DNA of 64,000 nt from Chloroflexota bacterium (GCA_021786265.1 JAJYNP010000226.1:1-64000), one strand, 5' to 3'. Positions 25,624 through 35,193 are shown, numbered from the stretch's first letter. Notes: generated by a model from the letters alone, not told the origin. Numbers and translations: made by a program.

Positions 25624-27933
25624 GTGGCCACCAGCCGTGCGGCCGTGATCGCGCCCGGCGCCGCGGTCCTGCATCCCCCGGCGTCGAGCGCCGGGACCGT
25701 GGTCGGCCGGCCTGTGTCCAGGCGTGACGCCCCCTCGAAGCTGACCGGCACCGCCCGATACGTGGCGGATCTCCACGTCCCCGGCGCCTGGTACGGCGCC
25801 ACCGTCCGCTCGACCGAGCCGCATGCCCGCCTGCTGGGGATCGAGCGCGATCCGGCGTTCGACTGGTCACGCGTGATCCTGCTCGACGCCAGCGACGTCC
25901 CCGGCGAGAACGTGGTGAGCCTGATGGTCGACGACCAGCCGGTCCTCGCGGCCGGCGTGATCCGCCACGTCGCCGAGCCGGTGGCGCTGGTGGCCGCCCC
26001 CGACCCGGAGACGGCTCGAGCCGCGCGCGATCACGTTCGCCTCCGGGCGGAGCCGCTCCCTCCGCTGCTGGATCCCGCGGCGTCGGACCGGTCGTTCGCC
26101 AGCTATGAGATCGTGAAGGGCGACCCGGAGGCCGGGCTCGCCGAGGCCGACCTGGTGATCGAGGGGACCTACCGGGTGGGGCCCCAGGAGCAGCTCTACA
26201 TCGAGCCCCAGGGCGTGATCGCGGTCCCCCGCGAAGGCGGCGGCGTGACTGTCCACGGGTCGCTGCAGTGCCCGTACTACGTCCACACCGCGCTCAAGCG
26301 GGCACTGGCCCTCGACGATGCGCACGTCACGGTGGTCCAGGCGGAGACCGGGGGCGGGTTCGGCGGCAAGGAGGAGTACCCGTCCGGGCTCGCGATCCAC
26401 GCGGCGATGCTGGCCCTCCGGACCGGCCGCCCGGTGCGGATGATCTACGACCGGCACGAGGACCTGGTCGCGACCACCAAGCGCCACCCGGCGGTGGTCC
26501 GGCACCGCAGCGGGGTGATGCGCGACGGCCGGCTGATCGCGCAGGACATCGAGGTGGTCATGGACGCCGGGGCCTACGCCACCCTCTCGGCGGTGGTGCT
26601 CTCCCGGGGCACGATCCACGCGACCGGTCCGTATGCCTGCCCCAACGTCCGGATCCGGTCGCAGGCGGTGATGACCAACACGCCGCCGAACGGCGCCATG
26701 CGGGGCTTCGGGGCGCCCCAGACCGAGTTCGCCGCCGAGATGCAGGTGAACCGGATCGCCGAGGCGCTGGGGATCTCGCCGGCCGAGCTGCGCCGGCGGT
26801 GGGCGTATCGGGTCGGTGACGTCACGGCGACCGGCCAGGTGCTCCGCGAGAGCGTCGGCGCGCACTCGGTCCTCGAGCGCGCGATCGAGAACTCCGACTT
26901 CGAGCACACGAGGGCGGGCACGGCAGCGGAGCGGACCCGGGTCCGGGCGGCGCCGGAGAGGGCCGGCCATGTCGCCCATGGGATCGGCCTCGCCCTCGGG
27001 TGGCACGGCGCGGGCTTCACGGGCGGCGGCGAGCGGCACCTTGCCAGCGTCGCCGCCGTCGAGCTGACGGCCGGCGCCCGGGTTCGCGTCCTCACCGACT
27101 CGACGGAGATCGGGCAGGGCGCGGGCACCGTGCTGCCGCAGCTGGTCGCCGAGGCCCTCGGCGTCGGGTTCGACGCCGTGGAGGTCGCCCCGACCGACAC
27201 GTCGATCGTCCCCAACAGCGGTCCGACGGTCGCCTCGCGCACCACGATGGTGGTCGGCGGCCTGCTGGTGCGCGCCGCCGAACGGCTCCGTCGCGACGTG
27301 GAGGCGCGGACCGGCCGGCCCTTCGCCGAGTCGTACCGGGATGACGCGCGCCGCCACGGCCCGGTTCGCTTCGACGAGCGGTTCGACGGGTACCCGGGCA
27401 TCGAGTGGGACGACGCGACGCACCTGGGCGATGCCTACCCGGCCTACAGCTGGGCGGCCGCGGTGGCCGAGGTCGACGTCGACCTGGACACCGGCGAGGT
27501 GGCGGTCCGGTCGGTGGTCGCCGCCGACGACGCCGGCCGCGTGGTCAACCCGGTCCTGGCCGGCGGCCAGGTGGAGGGTGGCACGCTGCAGGCGGTCGGG
27601 TACGCGACCATCGAGGAGGCACGGTCCGAAGGTGGTCGGTTGCTCAACGACCGGCTGGCCACGTACCTGGTGCCGACGTCGCTCGACGCGCCGCGGATCA
27701 CCGCGCTCCTGGTCGAGGAGCCCTTCTCCGGGGCACCGCACGGCGTCAAGGGTCTCGGCGAGCTGCCGATGGACGTGGGCGCGCCGGCGGTGGTCGCGGC
27801 GATCCACGACGCGACCGGGGCCTGGATCCACGAACTCCCGGTGACGCCCGAGCGGATCCTCGCTGCGCTCGCGACGGTCGATCCGCCGTCCCCGGCCACC
27901 AGCGCGACGCCGCACCGGGCGGGCACACCATGA
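25624..27933 (+). CDS. Molybdenum hydroxylase large subunit (xanthine dehydrogenase/aldehyde oxidase family)
   Basis: A 769-residue molybdopterin-cytosine-dinucleotide-type catalytic subunit. It shows GGGFGGKEEYPS, MDAGAYATLS, NGAMRGFGAPQTEF, TEIGQGAGTVLPQ and the C-terminal KGLGELPMDVGAPAV containing the catalytic Glu. The CSFR active-site loop of form I CO dehydrogenase is absent, so it is not an aerobic CO oxidiser of that class. The substrate could be a purine, aldehyde or N-heterocycle. GTG at 25624 is a reasonable start; the frame runs on upstream without family similarity. It overlaps the next gene by four bases (ATGA). Confidence 0.88.
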   Translation: MATSRAAVIAPGAAVLHPPASSAGTVVGRPVSRRDAPSKLTGTARYVADLHVPGAWYGATVRSTEPHARLLGIERDPAFDWSRVILLDASDVPGENVVSLMVDDQPVLAAGVIRHVAEPVALVAAPDPETARAARDHVRLRAEPLPPLLDPAASDRSFASYEIVKGDPEAGLAEADLVIEGTYRVGPQEQLYIEPQGVIAVPREGGGVTVHGSLQCPYYVHTALKRALALDDAHVTVVQAETGGGFGGKEEYPSGLAIHAAMLALRTGRPVRMIYDRHEDLVATTKRHPAVVRHRSGVMRDGRLIAQDIEVVMDAGAYATLSAVVLSRGTIHATGPYACPNVRIRSQAVMTNTPPNGAMRGFGAPQTEFAAEMQVNRIAEALGISPAELRRRWAYRVGDVTATGQVLRESVGAHSVLERAIENSDFEHTRAGTAAERTRVRAAPERAGHVAHGIGLALGWHGAGFTGGGERHLASVAAVELTAGARVRVLTDSTEIGQGAGTVLPQLVAEALGVGFDAVEVAPTDTSIVPNSGPTVASRTTMVVGGLLVRAAERLRRDVEARTGRPFAESYRDDARRHGPVRFDERFDGYPGIEWDDATHLGDAYPAYSWAAAVAEVDVDLDTGEVAVRSVVAADDAGRVVNPVLAGGQVEGGTLQAVGYATIEEARSEGGRLLNDRLATYLVPTSLDAPRITALLVEEPFSGAPHGVKGLGELPMDVGAPAVVAAIHDATGAWIHELPVTPERILAALATVDPPSPATSATPHRAGTP

Positions 27934-29363
27934 CCGCGACGACGACCGGCGTCCGCTTCACGGTCAACGGCCTGGCGGTGGAGGCGAGCGGATCGGGCAG
28001 CCGCCGCCTGCTCGACGTCCTGCGCGAGGACCTCGGGCTGACCGGGACCAAGGAGGGCTGCGGCGAGGGGGAGTGCGGGGCCTGCTCCGTGCTCGTGGAC
28101 GGCCAGGTCGTCGACAGCTGCCTGGTCCCCGTCTGCCAGGTCCACGGGTGCGACGTGCGGACGGTGGAGGGGCTCGCGACGGACGGGCGACTCGGCCCAC
28201 TGCAGCAGGCGTTCCTGAAGTCGGGCGCGGTCCAGTGCGGGTTCTGCACCCCCGGGATCCTGGTCTCGGCGAGCGCATTTCTGGACTCCGGGGCAGAGCC
28301 GACCGAGGACGCCGTGCGCGAGGCGATCGCCGGCAACCTGTGCCGGTGCACTGGCTACACGAGGATCGTGGAGGCCATCCGCGTGACGGCCGCGCCCGGG
28401 GCGCGCGAAGAGGCCGCGATGCGGCTCTCCTCAACTGAGGTCGCGCCGGCTGCCCCACGCCCGAGCTCGGCGTCCACCGGCGCGGCCGCGGGGTCCCGTC
28501 CACCGGTCGAGACGCCCGGCACGCTCGGCGAGGCGCTCCGCGTCCTCGCCGCCGGTGCCCACCGCCCCATCGCGGGCGGCACCGACCTGATGGTCGCACT
28601 CGCGGCCGGCACCGCCGGCCCGGGTACCCCGCTGCTCGACCTCTGGCGACTCGACGAGCTCCGCGGCATTCGCATCGAGGGCACGGCGCTGGTGCTCGGC
28701 GCGCTGACCACGTACACCGAGCTGCGGCGCTCGCGGGTGGTGCGGGAGCGGCTGCCGGTACTCGCGGAGATGGCGGCCCTGGTCGGGGCGGCCCAGATCC
28801 AGAACCGCGGCACGATCGGCGGCAACGCGGTCAACGCGTCCCCCGCCGGCGACACGCTGCCCATCCTGCTGGCCACGGACGCAGTCCTCGTCGCCGGCTC
28901 CGTGCGGGGCGAGCGAGAGATCGCGGCCGCCGACTTCTGGACCGGGTACCGGCGCACCGCGCTGGCGCCCGACGAGCTGCTCCTTCGCGTGCGAATCCCG
29001 CTCCGTCCGGGGCGGACGGTCCGCTTCCGCAAGGTCGGGACCCGGCATGCCATGTCGATCGCGAAGGCATCGATCGCCGTCGCATGGCGCACCGACGCCG
29101 GCGGCGCGTGGCACGACGTGCGCGTGGCGCTCGGGTCGGTCGCGGAGCGCGCGATCCGCGCGCCGCGTGCCGAGGCCGTGCTGGAGGGCACCCCGCCATC
29201 GCCCGAGGTCGCCGAGCGTGCCGCCGCCGTGGTCACGGGCGAGGTTTCGCCCATCGACGACGTCCGCTCGACCGCCGACTACCGGCGCACGGTCACCGGA
29301 CGCGTGCTGCGACGGATCGTGCTGGAGGCCCTGGCCGGCGGAACCGGGCGGGATCCGACGTAG
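27930..29363 (+). CDS. Fused [2Fe-2S] and FAD subunit of molybdenum hydroxylase
   Basis: A 477-residue protein combining what are usually two subunits. The first 160 residues carry both [2Fe-2S] clusters (CGEGECGACSVLVDG, CGFCTPG and CRCTGYTRI). After an Ala/Ser linker the rest is the FAD-binding medium subunit with IAGGTDLMVAL and RGTIGGNAVNASPAGD. It supplies electron transfer to the large subunit encoded just upstream. The 3' end overlaps the convergent molybdenum hydroxylase gene by 71 bases, a long coding overlap on opposite strands. Confidence 0.9.
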   Translation: MTATTTGVRFTVNGLAVEASGSGSRRLLDVLREDLGLTGTKEGCGEGECGACSVLVDGQVVDSCLVPVCQVHGCDVRTVEGLATDGRLGPLQQAFLKSGAVQCGFCTPGILVSASAFLDSGAEPTEDAVREAIAGNLCRCTGYTRIVEAIRVTAAPGAREEAAMRLSSTEVAPAAPRPSSASTGAAAGSRPPVETPGTLGEALRVLAAGAHRPIAGGTDLMVALAAGTAGPGTPLLDLWRLDELRGIRIEGTALVLGALTTYTELRRSRVVRERLPVLAEMAALVGAAQIQNRGTIGGNAVNASPAGDTLPILLATDAVLVAGSVRGEREIAAADFWTGYRRTALAPDELLLRVRIPLRPGRTVRFRKVGTRHAMSIAKASIAVAWRTDAGGAWHDVRVALGSVAERAIRAPRAEAVLEGTPPSPEVAERAAAVVTGEVSPIDDVRSTADYRRTVTGRVLRRIVLEALAGGTGRDPT

Positions 29364-32292
29364 GGGCCGTTCGCGACTCCCGCGCCAGCCTCGGCAGTGC
29401 CGCGCGGGCGGGCGCCGAGTCCCGCATCGGCAGGTCGGTCCGCCATCGTCCGTCGAACGCGTGCAGCGCCCCGGCCACGGCCGCGGGGGTCGGGACCAGC
29501 ACCGCCTCGCCGGCGCCCTTGGCCCCGTACGGCCCCTCCGGCTGCGGCTCCTCGACGAAGATGCACTCCACCTGCGGCATCGCGGCCACGGGAATGATGC
29601 CGAGCGACTTGAGCGTCCCGGCGACCGGGACCCCGCGCTCGAGCGCCAGCTCTTCGGTGAGCGCGAGCCCGAGCCCCATGTGCACCCCGCCCTCGACCTG
29701 CCCCTCGAGCGCCAGCGGGTTCAGCGCACGGCCCACATCGTGCGCTGCGATGACCTTCGCCAGCCGTCCCCGGTCGTCGAGGGCAACCACGTGGGTCGCC
29801 CACCCGTAGGCGAAGTGGGTGACGGGCTCGTCGGCGGCGTTCTCGGTGGTCCAGTCGACCACGTACTCGCCGGCGAACTCGCGGCCGGCCAGGTCCTCCA
29901 GGCGCCCGTCGCCCAGCGCGGCCTTCAGGCGGCGCGCCGCGTCGAGCACCGCCTGCCCGCCGAGCGTCGTCGCGCGGGATGCCGTGGTCTGGCCCGTGTC
30001 CAGCTCGCGCTCGGTGTCGACCACGACGCGTATCCGATCCGCAGGAACGCCCAGCTCCTGGCTCGCGATCTGCCGGAGGACGGTGTGAACGCCCTGGCCC
30101 ATCTCGGTCCACGAGTGGAACAGCGTGAGGCAGCCCCCCGGCTCAGGGCGAAGGATGGCGCGGCCGCGCTCCGTCATGCCGTTCCCGACCCCGGTGTTCT
30201 TGGCGGCGCAGGCGATCCCGGCGAACCGCGCCGACCGATACGCATCGCGGACGGCGAGCAGCGTGCGCCTGACGCCCACACCGGGCCCGAGCAGCTGCCC
30301 CGTCCCGAACCGGTCGCCGACGTCCAGGGCGTTGCGCCAGCGGATCTCCCACCCGTCGATCCCCACGCGCTCGGCGAGCCGATCGAGGATCCCCTCGATC
30401 GCGAAGGTGACCTGCACCACGCCGAACCCGCGCATGGCCCCGGCGGGCGGGTTGTTGGTGTAGACGGCGCGCGCCTCGACGTCGACGTTCGACACGCGGT
30501 ACGCGCCGCAGGCGTGCCCCGCGGCCCGCTCCAGCACCTTCGCGCCAACGCTGGCATACGCCCCGGTGTCGCCGACGATCCGGGCGCGGAGCGCGAGCAG
30601 GCGCCCTTCGGGGTCGCAGCCAGCGGTGAACGTCATGGTCAGCGCGTGGCGCTTGGGGTGCAGCCGGATGCTCTCGCGGCGCGTGAGTGCGAGGTGAACC
30701 GGCCGGCCGGTGAGCAGTGCGAGAAGCGCCGTCTGCCCCTGGACGCTCAGGTCCTCCTTCCCGCCGAACGCGCCCCCGGTGGGGACCTGGGTCACGCGCA
30801 CTCCCTGCTCGGGGAGCCCGAGCAGGGAGGCGATCTGTCGGCGGTCTTCCCACGCGCCCTGTCCCTGGGAGTACACGCGCAGGGACGGGGCCGTCAGCTC
30901 GGTGACGACCGGGGCGCCGGCGTTCGCGAGACCGACGGACGGCACCGCGTCCGGCGCGCGGCCTCCGTCGAGCTGGTCGCTGCAGCCGGATGCGTCACTG
31001 CCGTGGAGTGCCAGCCGGTCGTCACGGGGCGGGCCGTCGTCGGGAAACCGCTCCCCTGTCCGAGGATGGCCGCGCTGGAGGGAACCACCGTCCCCGCAGC
31101 CGTGCCAGGCATCGGGGCCGTCATGGCCGGCCGGCACCGCCAGGCACGCTTCCGGCTCCAGGAAGGCGTGCTCGATCGGCTGCGTGCGGAACGTCTCGGT
31201 CGCGACGTGCGCCGCCGACGCGAGTGCCGCGTCGACGTCCCCGCGCCGGACAGGCGAGACCGACAGCAGGTTGCCGCCCTCGTGCACGGCAGGCGCATCC
31301 CCCGCGAGCGCCTGGAACGGGTCCGTCACGGGCTCGAGCACGTCGTACTCCACCGCGACGAGCGCGGCGGCCTCGCGGGCCGCGTGGCGCGTCTCCGCTG
31401 CCACCGCCGCGAGCACGTCGCCCACGCAGCGCGTCGTCTCGCCCTCGGCCACGAACGCCGGCCAGTCGGCCGTGATCAATCCCTGGTACCGCGGACCGGG
31501 CACGTCCGCGGCGGTCACGACCCGCACGACGCCGTGCACCGCCTGCGCCCGGCTGGTGTCGATTCGCCGCACCAGGGCGCGCGGGTGGTCGGAGAAGCGA
31601 AGCGCGGCGTGCAGCATGCCGGGGATGGCCATGTCGCGGACGAAGAGGTGCTCCCCGAGGACGAGCCTGCGGCCGGCGCACTTCGGCGTGGGGACGCCAA
31701 CGCGGTCAGGCGGAGCCGGCGCGAGGTCGACGATCGCTGCGCCGGCGGGCGGCGCGGCGATCCCGGCACCGGCAGAGGTCGCGGCGAGAACCGGCGCGCC
31801 CGTGGGAACCGCGACGACTTCAGTCTCGACCCCGTCTCCGCGACGCTCGGCCGCCGCGCGGCGCACCGCATCGATCACCTTGATGTAGCCGGTGCACCGG
31901 CACAGGTTGCCAGCCAGCGCCCGGGCGATCGCCTCGCGTGACGGGTCGGCCGATCGGCGGAGCAGCGCCTCGGCCTTCATCACGATGCCGGGAGTGCAGT
32001 AGCCGCACTGGACCGCACCTGCCGACGAGAACGCCTCCACCCACGCGTCACGGACCTCGGCCGGCAGCCCCTCGAGGGTCACCACGTCCCGGCCCTCGAT
32101 GCGACCGGCGTCCTGCGCGCAGGAGACGACCGGCCGGCCGTCGACGAGCACGGTGCACGCCCCGCACGATCCCTCCGGCGCGCAGCCATCCTTCGGGGAG
32201 CGCAGGCCGAACCGCTCGCGCAGCACCTCGAGGAGGGTCTCCCCCGCCCGAACCTCCGTCGAGACGCCCCGCCCGTTGAGCGTGAACTCCAT
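29293..32292 (-). CDS. Fused [2Fe-2S]-molybdopterin hydroxylase with an unusual insertion
   Basis: A 999-residue fusion. The N-terminus carries [2Fe-2S] motifs CAPEGSCGACTVLVDG, CGYCTPG and CRCTGYIKV. The remainder is the molybdenum domain with GGAFGGKEDLSV, AMRGFGVVQVTF, EMGQGVHTVL and KGAGEAVLVPTPAAV (catalytic Glu). About 79 residues rich in Gly, Asp and Ser (roughly 389-467, bases 31126-30890) interrupt the usual transition to RVYSQGQGAWEDRRQ. There is no FAD domain here, so it may borrow electrons via the fused FAD subunit encoded convergently, with which it overlaps by 71 bases. Substrate unknown. Confidence 0.88.
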   Translation of the reverse strand: MEFTLNGRGVSTEVRAGETLLEVLRERFGLRSPKDGCAPEGSCGACTVLVDGRPVVSCAQDAGRIEGRDVVTLEGLPAEVRDAWVEAFSSAGAVQCGYCTPGIVMKAEALLRRSADPSREAIARALAGNLCRCTGYIKVIDAVRRAAAERRGDGVETEVVAVPTGAPVLAATSAGAGIAAPPAGAAIVDLAPAPPDRVGVPTPKCAGRRLVLGEHLFVRDMAIPGMLHAALRFSDHPRALVRRIDTSRAQAVHGVVRVVTAADVPGPRYQGLITADWPAFVAEGETTRCVGDVLAAVAAETRHAAREAAALVAVEYDVLEPVTDPFQALAGDAPAVHEGGNLLSVSPVRRGDVDAALASAAHVATETFRTQPIEHAFLEPEACLAVPAGHDGPDAWHGCGDGGSLQRGHPRTGERFPDDGPPRDDRLALHGSDASGCSDQLDGGRAPDAVPSVGLANAGAPVVTELTAPSLRVYSQGQGAWEDRRQIASLLGLPEQGVRVTQVPTGGAFGGKEDLSVQGQTALLALLTGRPVHLALTRRESIRLHPKRHALTMTFTAGCDPEGRLLALRARIVGDTGAYASVGAKVLERAAGHACGAYRVSNVDVEARAVYTNNPPAGAMRGFGVVQVTFAIEGILDRLAERVGIDGWEIRWRNALDVGDRFGTGQLLGPGVGVRRTLLAVRDAYRSARFAGIACAAKNTGVGNGMTERGRAILRPEPGGCLTLFHSWTEMGQGVHTVLRQIASQELGVPADRIRVVVDTERELDTGQTTASRATTLGGQAVLDAARRLKAALGDGRLEDLAGREFAGEYVVDWTTENAADEPVTHFAYGWATHVVALDDRGRLAKVIAAHDVGRALNPLALEGQVEGGVHMGLGLALTEELALERGVPVAGTLKSLGIIPVAAMPQVECIFVEEPQPEGPYGAKGAGEAVLVPTPAAVAGALHAFDGRWRTDLPMRDSAPARAALPRLARESRTAPTSDPARFRRPGPPARSVAARVR

Positions 32293-32598
32293 CCGACGCC
32301 TCTCGAGCCTCCGCCGCGGTACCGCCAGTCAATCTAGCCACCCGCCGCCTGACCGACCGGTGCTGTTCGGCCCCACCTCGTCGTGCAGGGCGGAACGTAG
32401 GTTGTCGAGCACCGGTTCGGGCCGCATGGATAAGTGCGCACGGCCGAGTGTCGCGCCCTCGCATCTGGGCACGCGCCTGGTACGGGCCACGATCCACGCG
32501 TATCCGTACCGTCTCGGGGTATAGATTCAGGCCGCCGGCGGCTCCGTCCGGGGGCCTCGGCGGCCACCCGACGACACGCTCCCCTCGAGGCGACCAGG
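32293..32598. promoter_or_regulatory. Divergent intergenic region with possible promoter for the synthetase gene
   Basis: These 306 bases separate two divergent genes and hold no gene that can be supported. TATAGAT at 32520-32526 could be a -10 box for the rightward acyl-CoA synthetase, about 70 bases before its start; no matching -35 box was seen. Leftward, no clear promoter was found. Confidence 0.35.
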
Positions 32599-34608
32599 AT
32601 GCGACAGCCAGCCCCCCACGATCCGGCCGCGATCTTCGGGCGAGACGTCCCCGACGCTGCCTGGCGCCCCGGCCCCGATGTGCTTGCCGAGAGCCGGGCC
32701 GCCGGCCTCCTCCACGCGCTCGACGCGCCCGACCTCGAGACGCTGCAGGCGCGGGCGACGGCCGACCCCGGGTGGTTCTGGGGCGCCGCGGTCGACGACC
32801 TCGGCCTCGCCTGGCAGCGGCGGCCCAGGCAGGCGCTGGACCTGTCGGACGGGATCGAATGGGCGCGCTGGTGGGTCGGCGGGGCGTTCAACCACGCGCA
32901 GGCGTCGGTCGACCCGTGGGCCGAGTCGCGCCCCGGGGAGGAGGCGCTCGCCTGGGAGGGCGAGGACAGCGACGTCCGCCGCCTGACCTGGTCCGAGCTG
33001 CGCGACCAGGTCGATCGCGCGGCCACCATGCTGGCGCGCAACGGCGTGGGCGAGGGGACCCGGGTCGGCGTCTTCCTGCCCATGCTCCCGGAGACCGTGA
33101 TCGCCGTGCTCGCGCTGGGGAAGCTGCGCGCGGTCTTCACGCCGATCTTCTCCGGGTACGCGGCGCACGCGGTCGCCACGCGCCTCAACGCCTTCGAGGC
33201 CACGCACCTGGTCACCGCCGACGGCTTCCTGCGGCGCGGGCAGGTGGTGCCGCTCAAGGAGGTCGCGGACGCCGCGCTCGACGAATCGCCCACCGTCGAG
33301 CGCGTCCTGGTCGTGCGCCGCATGGTCGGCCGGCGGGGCGCGCTGCCCTGGCGTGCCGCCCGCGATCGCTGGTGGGACGAGGAGCTGGCCGCCGAGGGGC
33401 TCGAGCCGCTCCGGGAGACGCCCGAGACCGATCCCGAGACGCCGTACATGGTGATCTACACGTCGGGCACCACCGGCGCGCCCAAGGGCACCGTGCACGT
33501 CCACGGCGGGTTCCCCGTCAAGTCGGCGCAGGATCTCGCCCACACCTTCGACCTGCGCGCGGGCGACGCGCTCTTCTGGTTCACCGACCTGGGCTGGATG
33601 ATGGGCCCCTGGACGATCAGCGGCGCGCTCCTGCTGGGCGCCCGACTCGTGCTGTACGAGGGCGCGCCCGACTGGCCCGGCCCGGACCGGATCTGGGCGG
33701 TCGCGGAGCGCCACCGGGTGACGCATCTCGGCGTCAGCCCCACGCTCGTCCGCACGCTCCTGGTTCACGGCGAAGAGCCCGTGCACGCGTACGACCTGTC
33801 GGGCCTGCGCGTGCTCGGCTCGACCGGCGAGCCCTGGAACCCCGAGCCCTGGTGGTGGTACTTCCGGGTCGTGGGCGGCTCGCGCCTGCCGATCGTGAAC
33901 TACTCGGGCGGCACGGAGATCAGCGGCGGCATCCTGGGCTGCACGCTCCTGCGCCCGATCCGGCCCACCTCGTTCAACGGCCCCTGCATCGGGATGGCCG
34001 CCGACGTCGTGGACGCCGAGGGGACGCCGGTGCGGGGAACGGTCGGCGAGCTCGTCCTCCGCGCGCCGTGGCCGGGCATGACGCGCGGCTTCTGGGGCGG
34101 CGACCGCGAGCGGTACCTCGACGCGTACTGGCGCCGGCTGCCGGGCACGTGGGTCCACGGCGACTGGGCGCTGGTCGACGCCGACGGCTACTGGTACCTC
34201 CACGGCCGCTCCGACGACACGCTCAAGGTGGCCGGCAAGCGGGTCGGGCCGGCCGAGGTCGAGACGGCGGCCTGCGGGCACCCGGCGGTGATCGAGGCGG
34301 CGGCGATCGGGGTGCCCGATGAGATGAAGGGCGAGTCGGTGGTGGTGCTGGTGGTGCTGCGACCCGGCGTGACGCCCGGCGAGGACCTCTCGGGCGAGAT
34401 CGCGGAGCGGATCGTGCGCGACCTGGGCAAGCCCCTGCGCCCGGCGGCGGTGATCGCGGTGCCCGAGCTGCCCCGCACCCGGAGCGGCAAGATCATGCGC
34501 CGCGTGGCGCGGGCGGCGTTCCTGGGTCGGGATCCGGGGGACCTCTCCGCGCTGGAGAACGCGGGCGCGGTGGACGCGATCGGCTCGGCTGGCACGTCAC
34601 GGGGATGA
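32599..34608 (+). CDS. AMP-forming acyl-CoA synthetase (acetyl-CoA synthetase-like)
   Basis: A 669-residue ligase that activates a carboxylic acid through an acyl-adenylate. It has the FNHAQASVDPWAE region of the N-terminal cap, the phosphate loop YTSGTTGAPKGTVHVHGG, the motif WFTDLGWMMGPW, GSTGEPWNPE, and the C-terminal RTRSGKIMRR with the lysine regulated by acetylation in relatives. Residues around the acyl pocket (GWMMGPW) suggest a short-chain acid, but not necessarily acetate. ATG at 32599 is taken as the start; the open frame begins earlier without similarity. The stop overlaps the ATG of the antitoxin gene that follows. Confidence 0.88.
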   Translation: MRQPAPHDPAAIFGRDVPDAAWRPGPDVLAESRAAGLLHALDAPDLETLQARATADPGWFWGAAVDDLGLAWQRRPRQALDLSDGIEWARWWVGGAFNHAQASVDPWAESRPGEEALAWEGEDSDVRRLTWSELRDQVDRAATMLARNGVGEGTRVGVFLPMLPETVIAVLALGKLRAVFTPIFSGYAAHAVATRLNAFEATHLVTADGFLRRGQVVPLKEVADAALDESPTVERVLVVRRMVGRRGALPWRAARDRWWDEELAAEGLEPLRETPETDPETPYMVIYTSGTTGAPKGTVHVHGGFPVKSAQDLAHTFDLRAGDALFWFTDLGWMMGPWTISGALLLGARLVLYEGAPDWPGPDRIWAVAERHRVTHLGVSPTLVRTLLVHGEEPVHAYDLSGLRVLGSTGEPWNPEPWWWYFRVVGGSRLPIVNYSGGTEISGGILGCTLLRPIRPTSFNGPCIGMAADVVDAEGTPVRGTVGELVLRAPWPGMTRGFWGGDRERYLDAYWRRLPGTWVHGDWALVDADGYWYLHGRSDDTLKVAGKRVGPAEVETAACGHPAVIEAAAIGVPDEMKGESVVVLVVLRPGVTPGEDLSGEIAERIVRDLGKPLRPAAVIAVPELPRTRSGKIMRRVARAAFLGRDPGDLSALENAGAVDAIGSAGTSRG

Positions 34609-34811
34609 TTCCAGATTCGGCCTGGCTCTCGATGCCGCCCGCCAGGACTCGACGGGACGGCACCGCGCTGCAGGAGTACGTGGCGCGGCACGCACCCGAC
34701 GAGGTGACCGAGGCTCTGGATCGGGTCGTGGAGCAGGTCGGTGACTCGGATACCGAGGATCCCTTCGTGGGGAGGGCCACCCGCCGCGTCCTCGAGACGA
34801 ACGAGTGGTGA
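34605..34811 (+). CDS. Putative MazE-like antitoxin
   Basis: A 68-residue acidic small protein placed directly before a MazF-type toxin. The second half, with DEVTEALDRVVEQVGDSD and a WxE-like end RRVLETNEW, looks like the toxin-binding helices of short actinobacterial-type antitoxins; no DNA-binding motif is obvious. Its ATG overlaps the stop of the acyl-CoA synthetase (ATGA), so it may be translated by re-initiation after that enzyme. A later in-frame ATG near 34632 is a possible alternative start. Assignment rests mostly on the neighbour. Confidence 0.65.
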   Translation: MIPDSAWLSMPPARTRRDGTALQEYVARHAPDEVTEALDRVVEQVGDSDTEDPFVGRATRRVLETNEW

Positions 34812-35152
34812 GCTCGCCGGGCGGGATCTGGTGGGCGGATCTCGCCGAGCCGGCCGGGTCCGAGCCAGGCTTTCGACGACCGGTGCTGGTCGTCCAGGGG
34901 GACGCCTTCAACCGGAGCGCCATCCGTACCGTCGTCTGCGTGCCGCTGACGAGCAACCTGCGATGGGCGGGTGCCCCCGGCAACGTCGTGCTGCCGGCCC
35001 CCCTGACGCGCCTGCGCCGGGATTCCGTTGCCAACGCGTCACAGATTGTCACGCTCGACCGGGCCGGGCTGACCGAGCGCGTCAGCCGACTGTCACAGGC
35101 GAAGCTGCAGCTCGTGCTGGCTGGCATCGACATCGTGCTCGGCCGACCGTGA
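34805..35152 (+). CDS. mazF: MazF/PemK family endoribonuclease toxin
   Basis: A 115-residue toxin of the family that cuts mRNA at specific sequences. The conserved core is intact: GGIWWADLAEPAGSEPGFRR, PVLVVQGDAFNRS, VCVPLTSNLR and the late ANASQIVTLD, together forming the dimeric barrel and active-site Arg/Ser/Thr positions. GTG at 34805 or 34808 overlaps the antitoxin stop, as is common for toxin-antitoxin pairs. It sits at the left border of the low-G+C island. Confidence 0.9.
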   Translation: MVSSPGGIWWADLAEPAGSEPGFRRPVLVVQGDAFNRSAIRTVVCVPLTSNLRWAGAPGNVVLPAPLTRLRRDSVANASQIVTLDRAGLTERVSRLSQAKLQLVLAGIDIVLGRP

Positions 35153-35193
35153 CCGCCCCGGGCCGACTGTCACTGTCGCGCGCGACCGCCTGA

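Noticed and set aside
25624..32292. Aerobic carbon monoxide dehydrogenase (coxMSL)
   Set aside because: The large subunits lack the Cys-containing active-site loop of form I CO dehydrogenase and show xanthine-dehydrogenase-type loops; a general molybdenum hydroxylase is the safer call.
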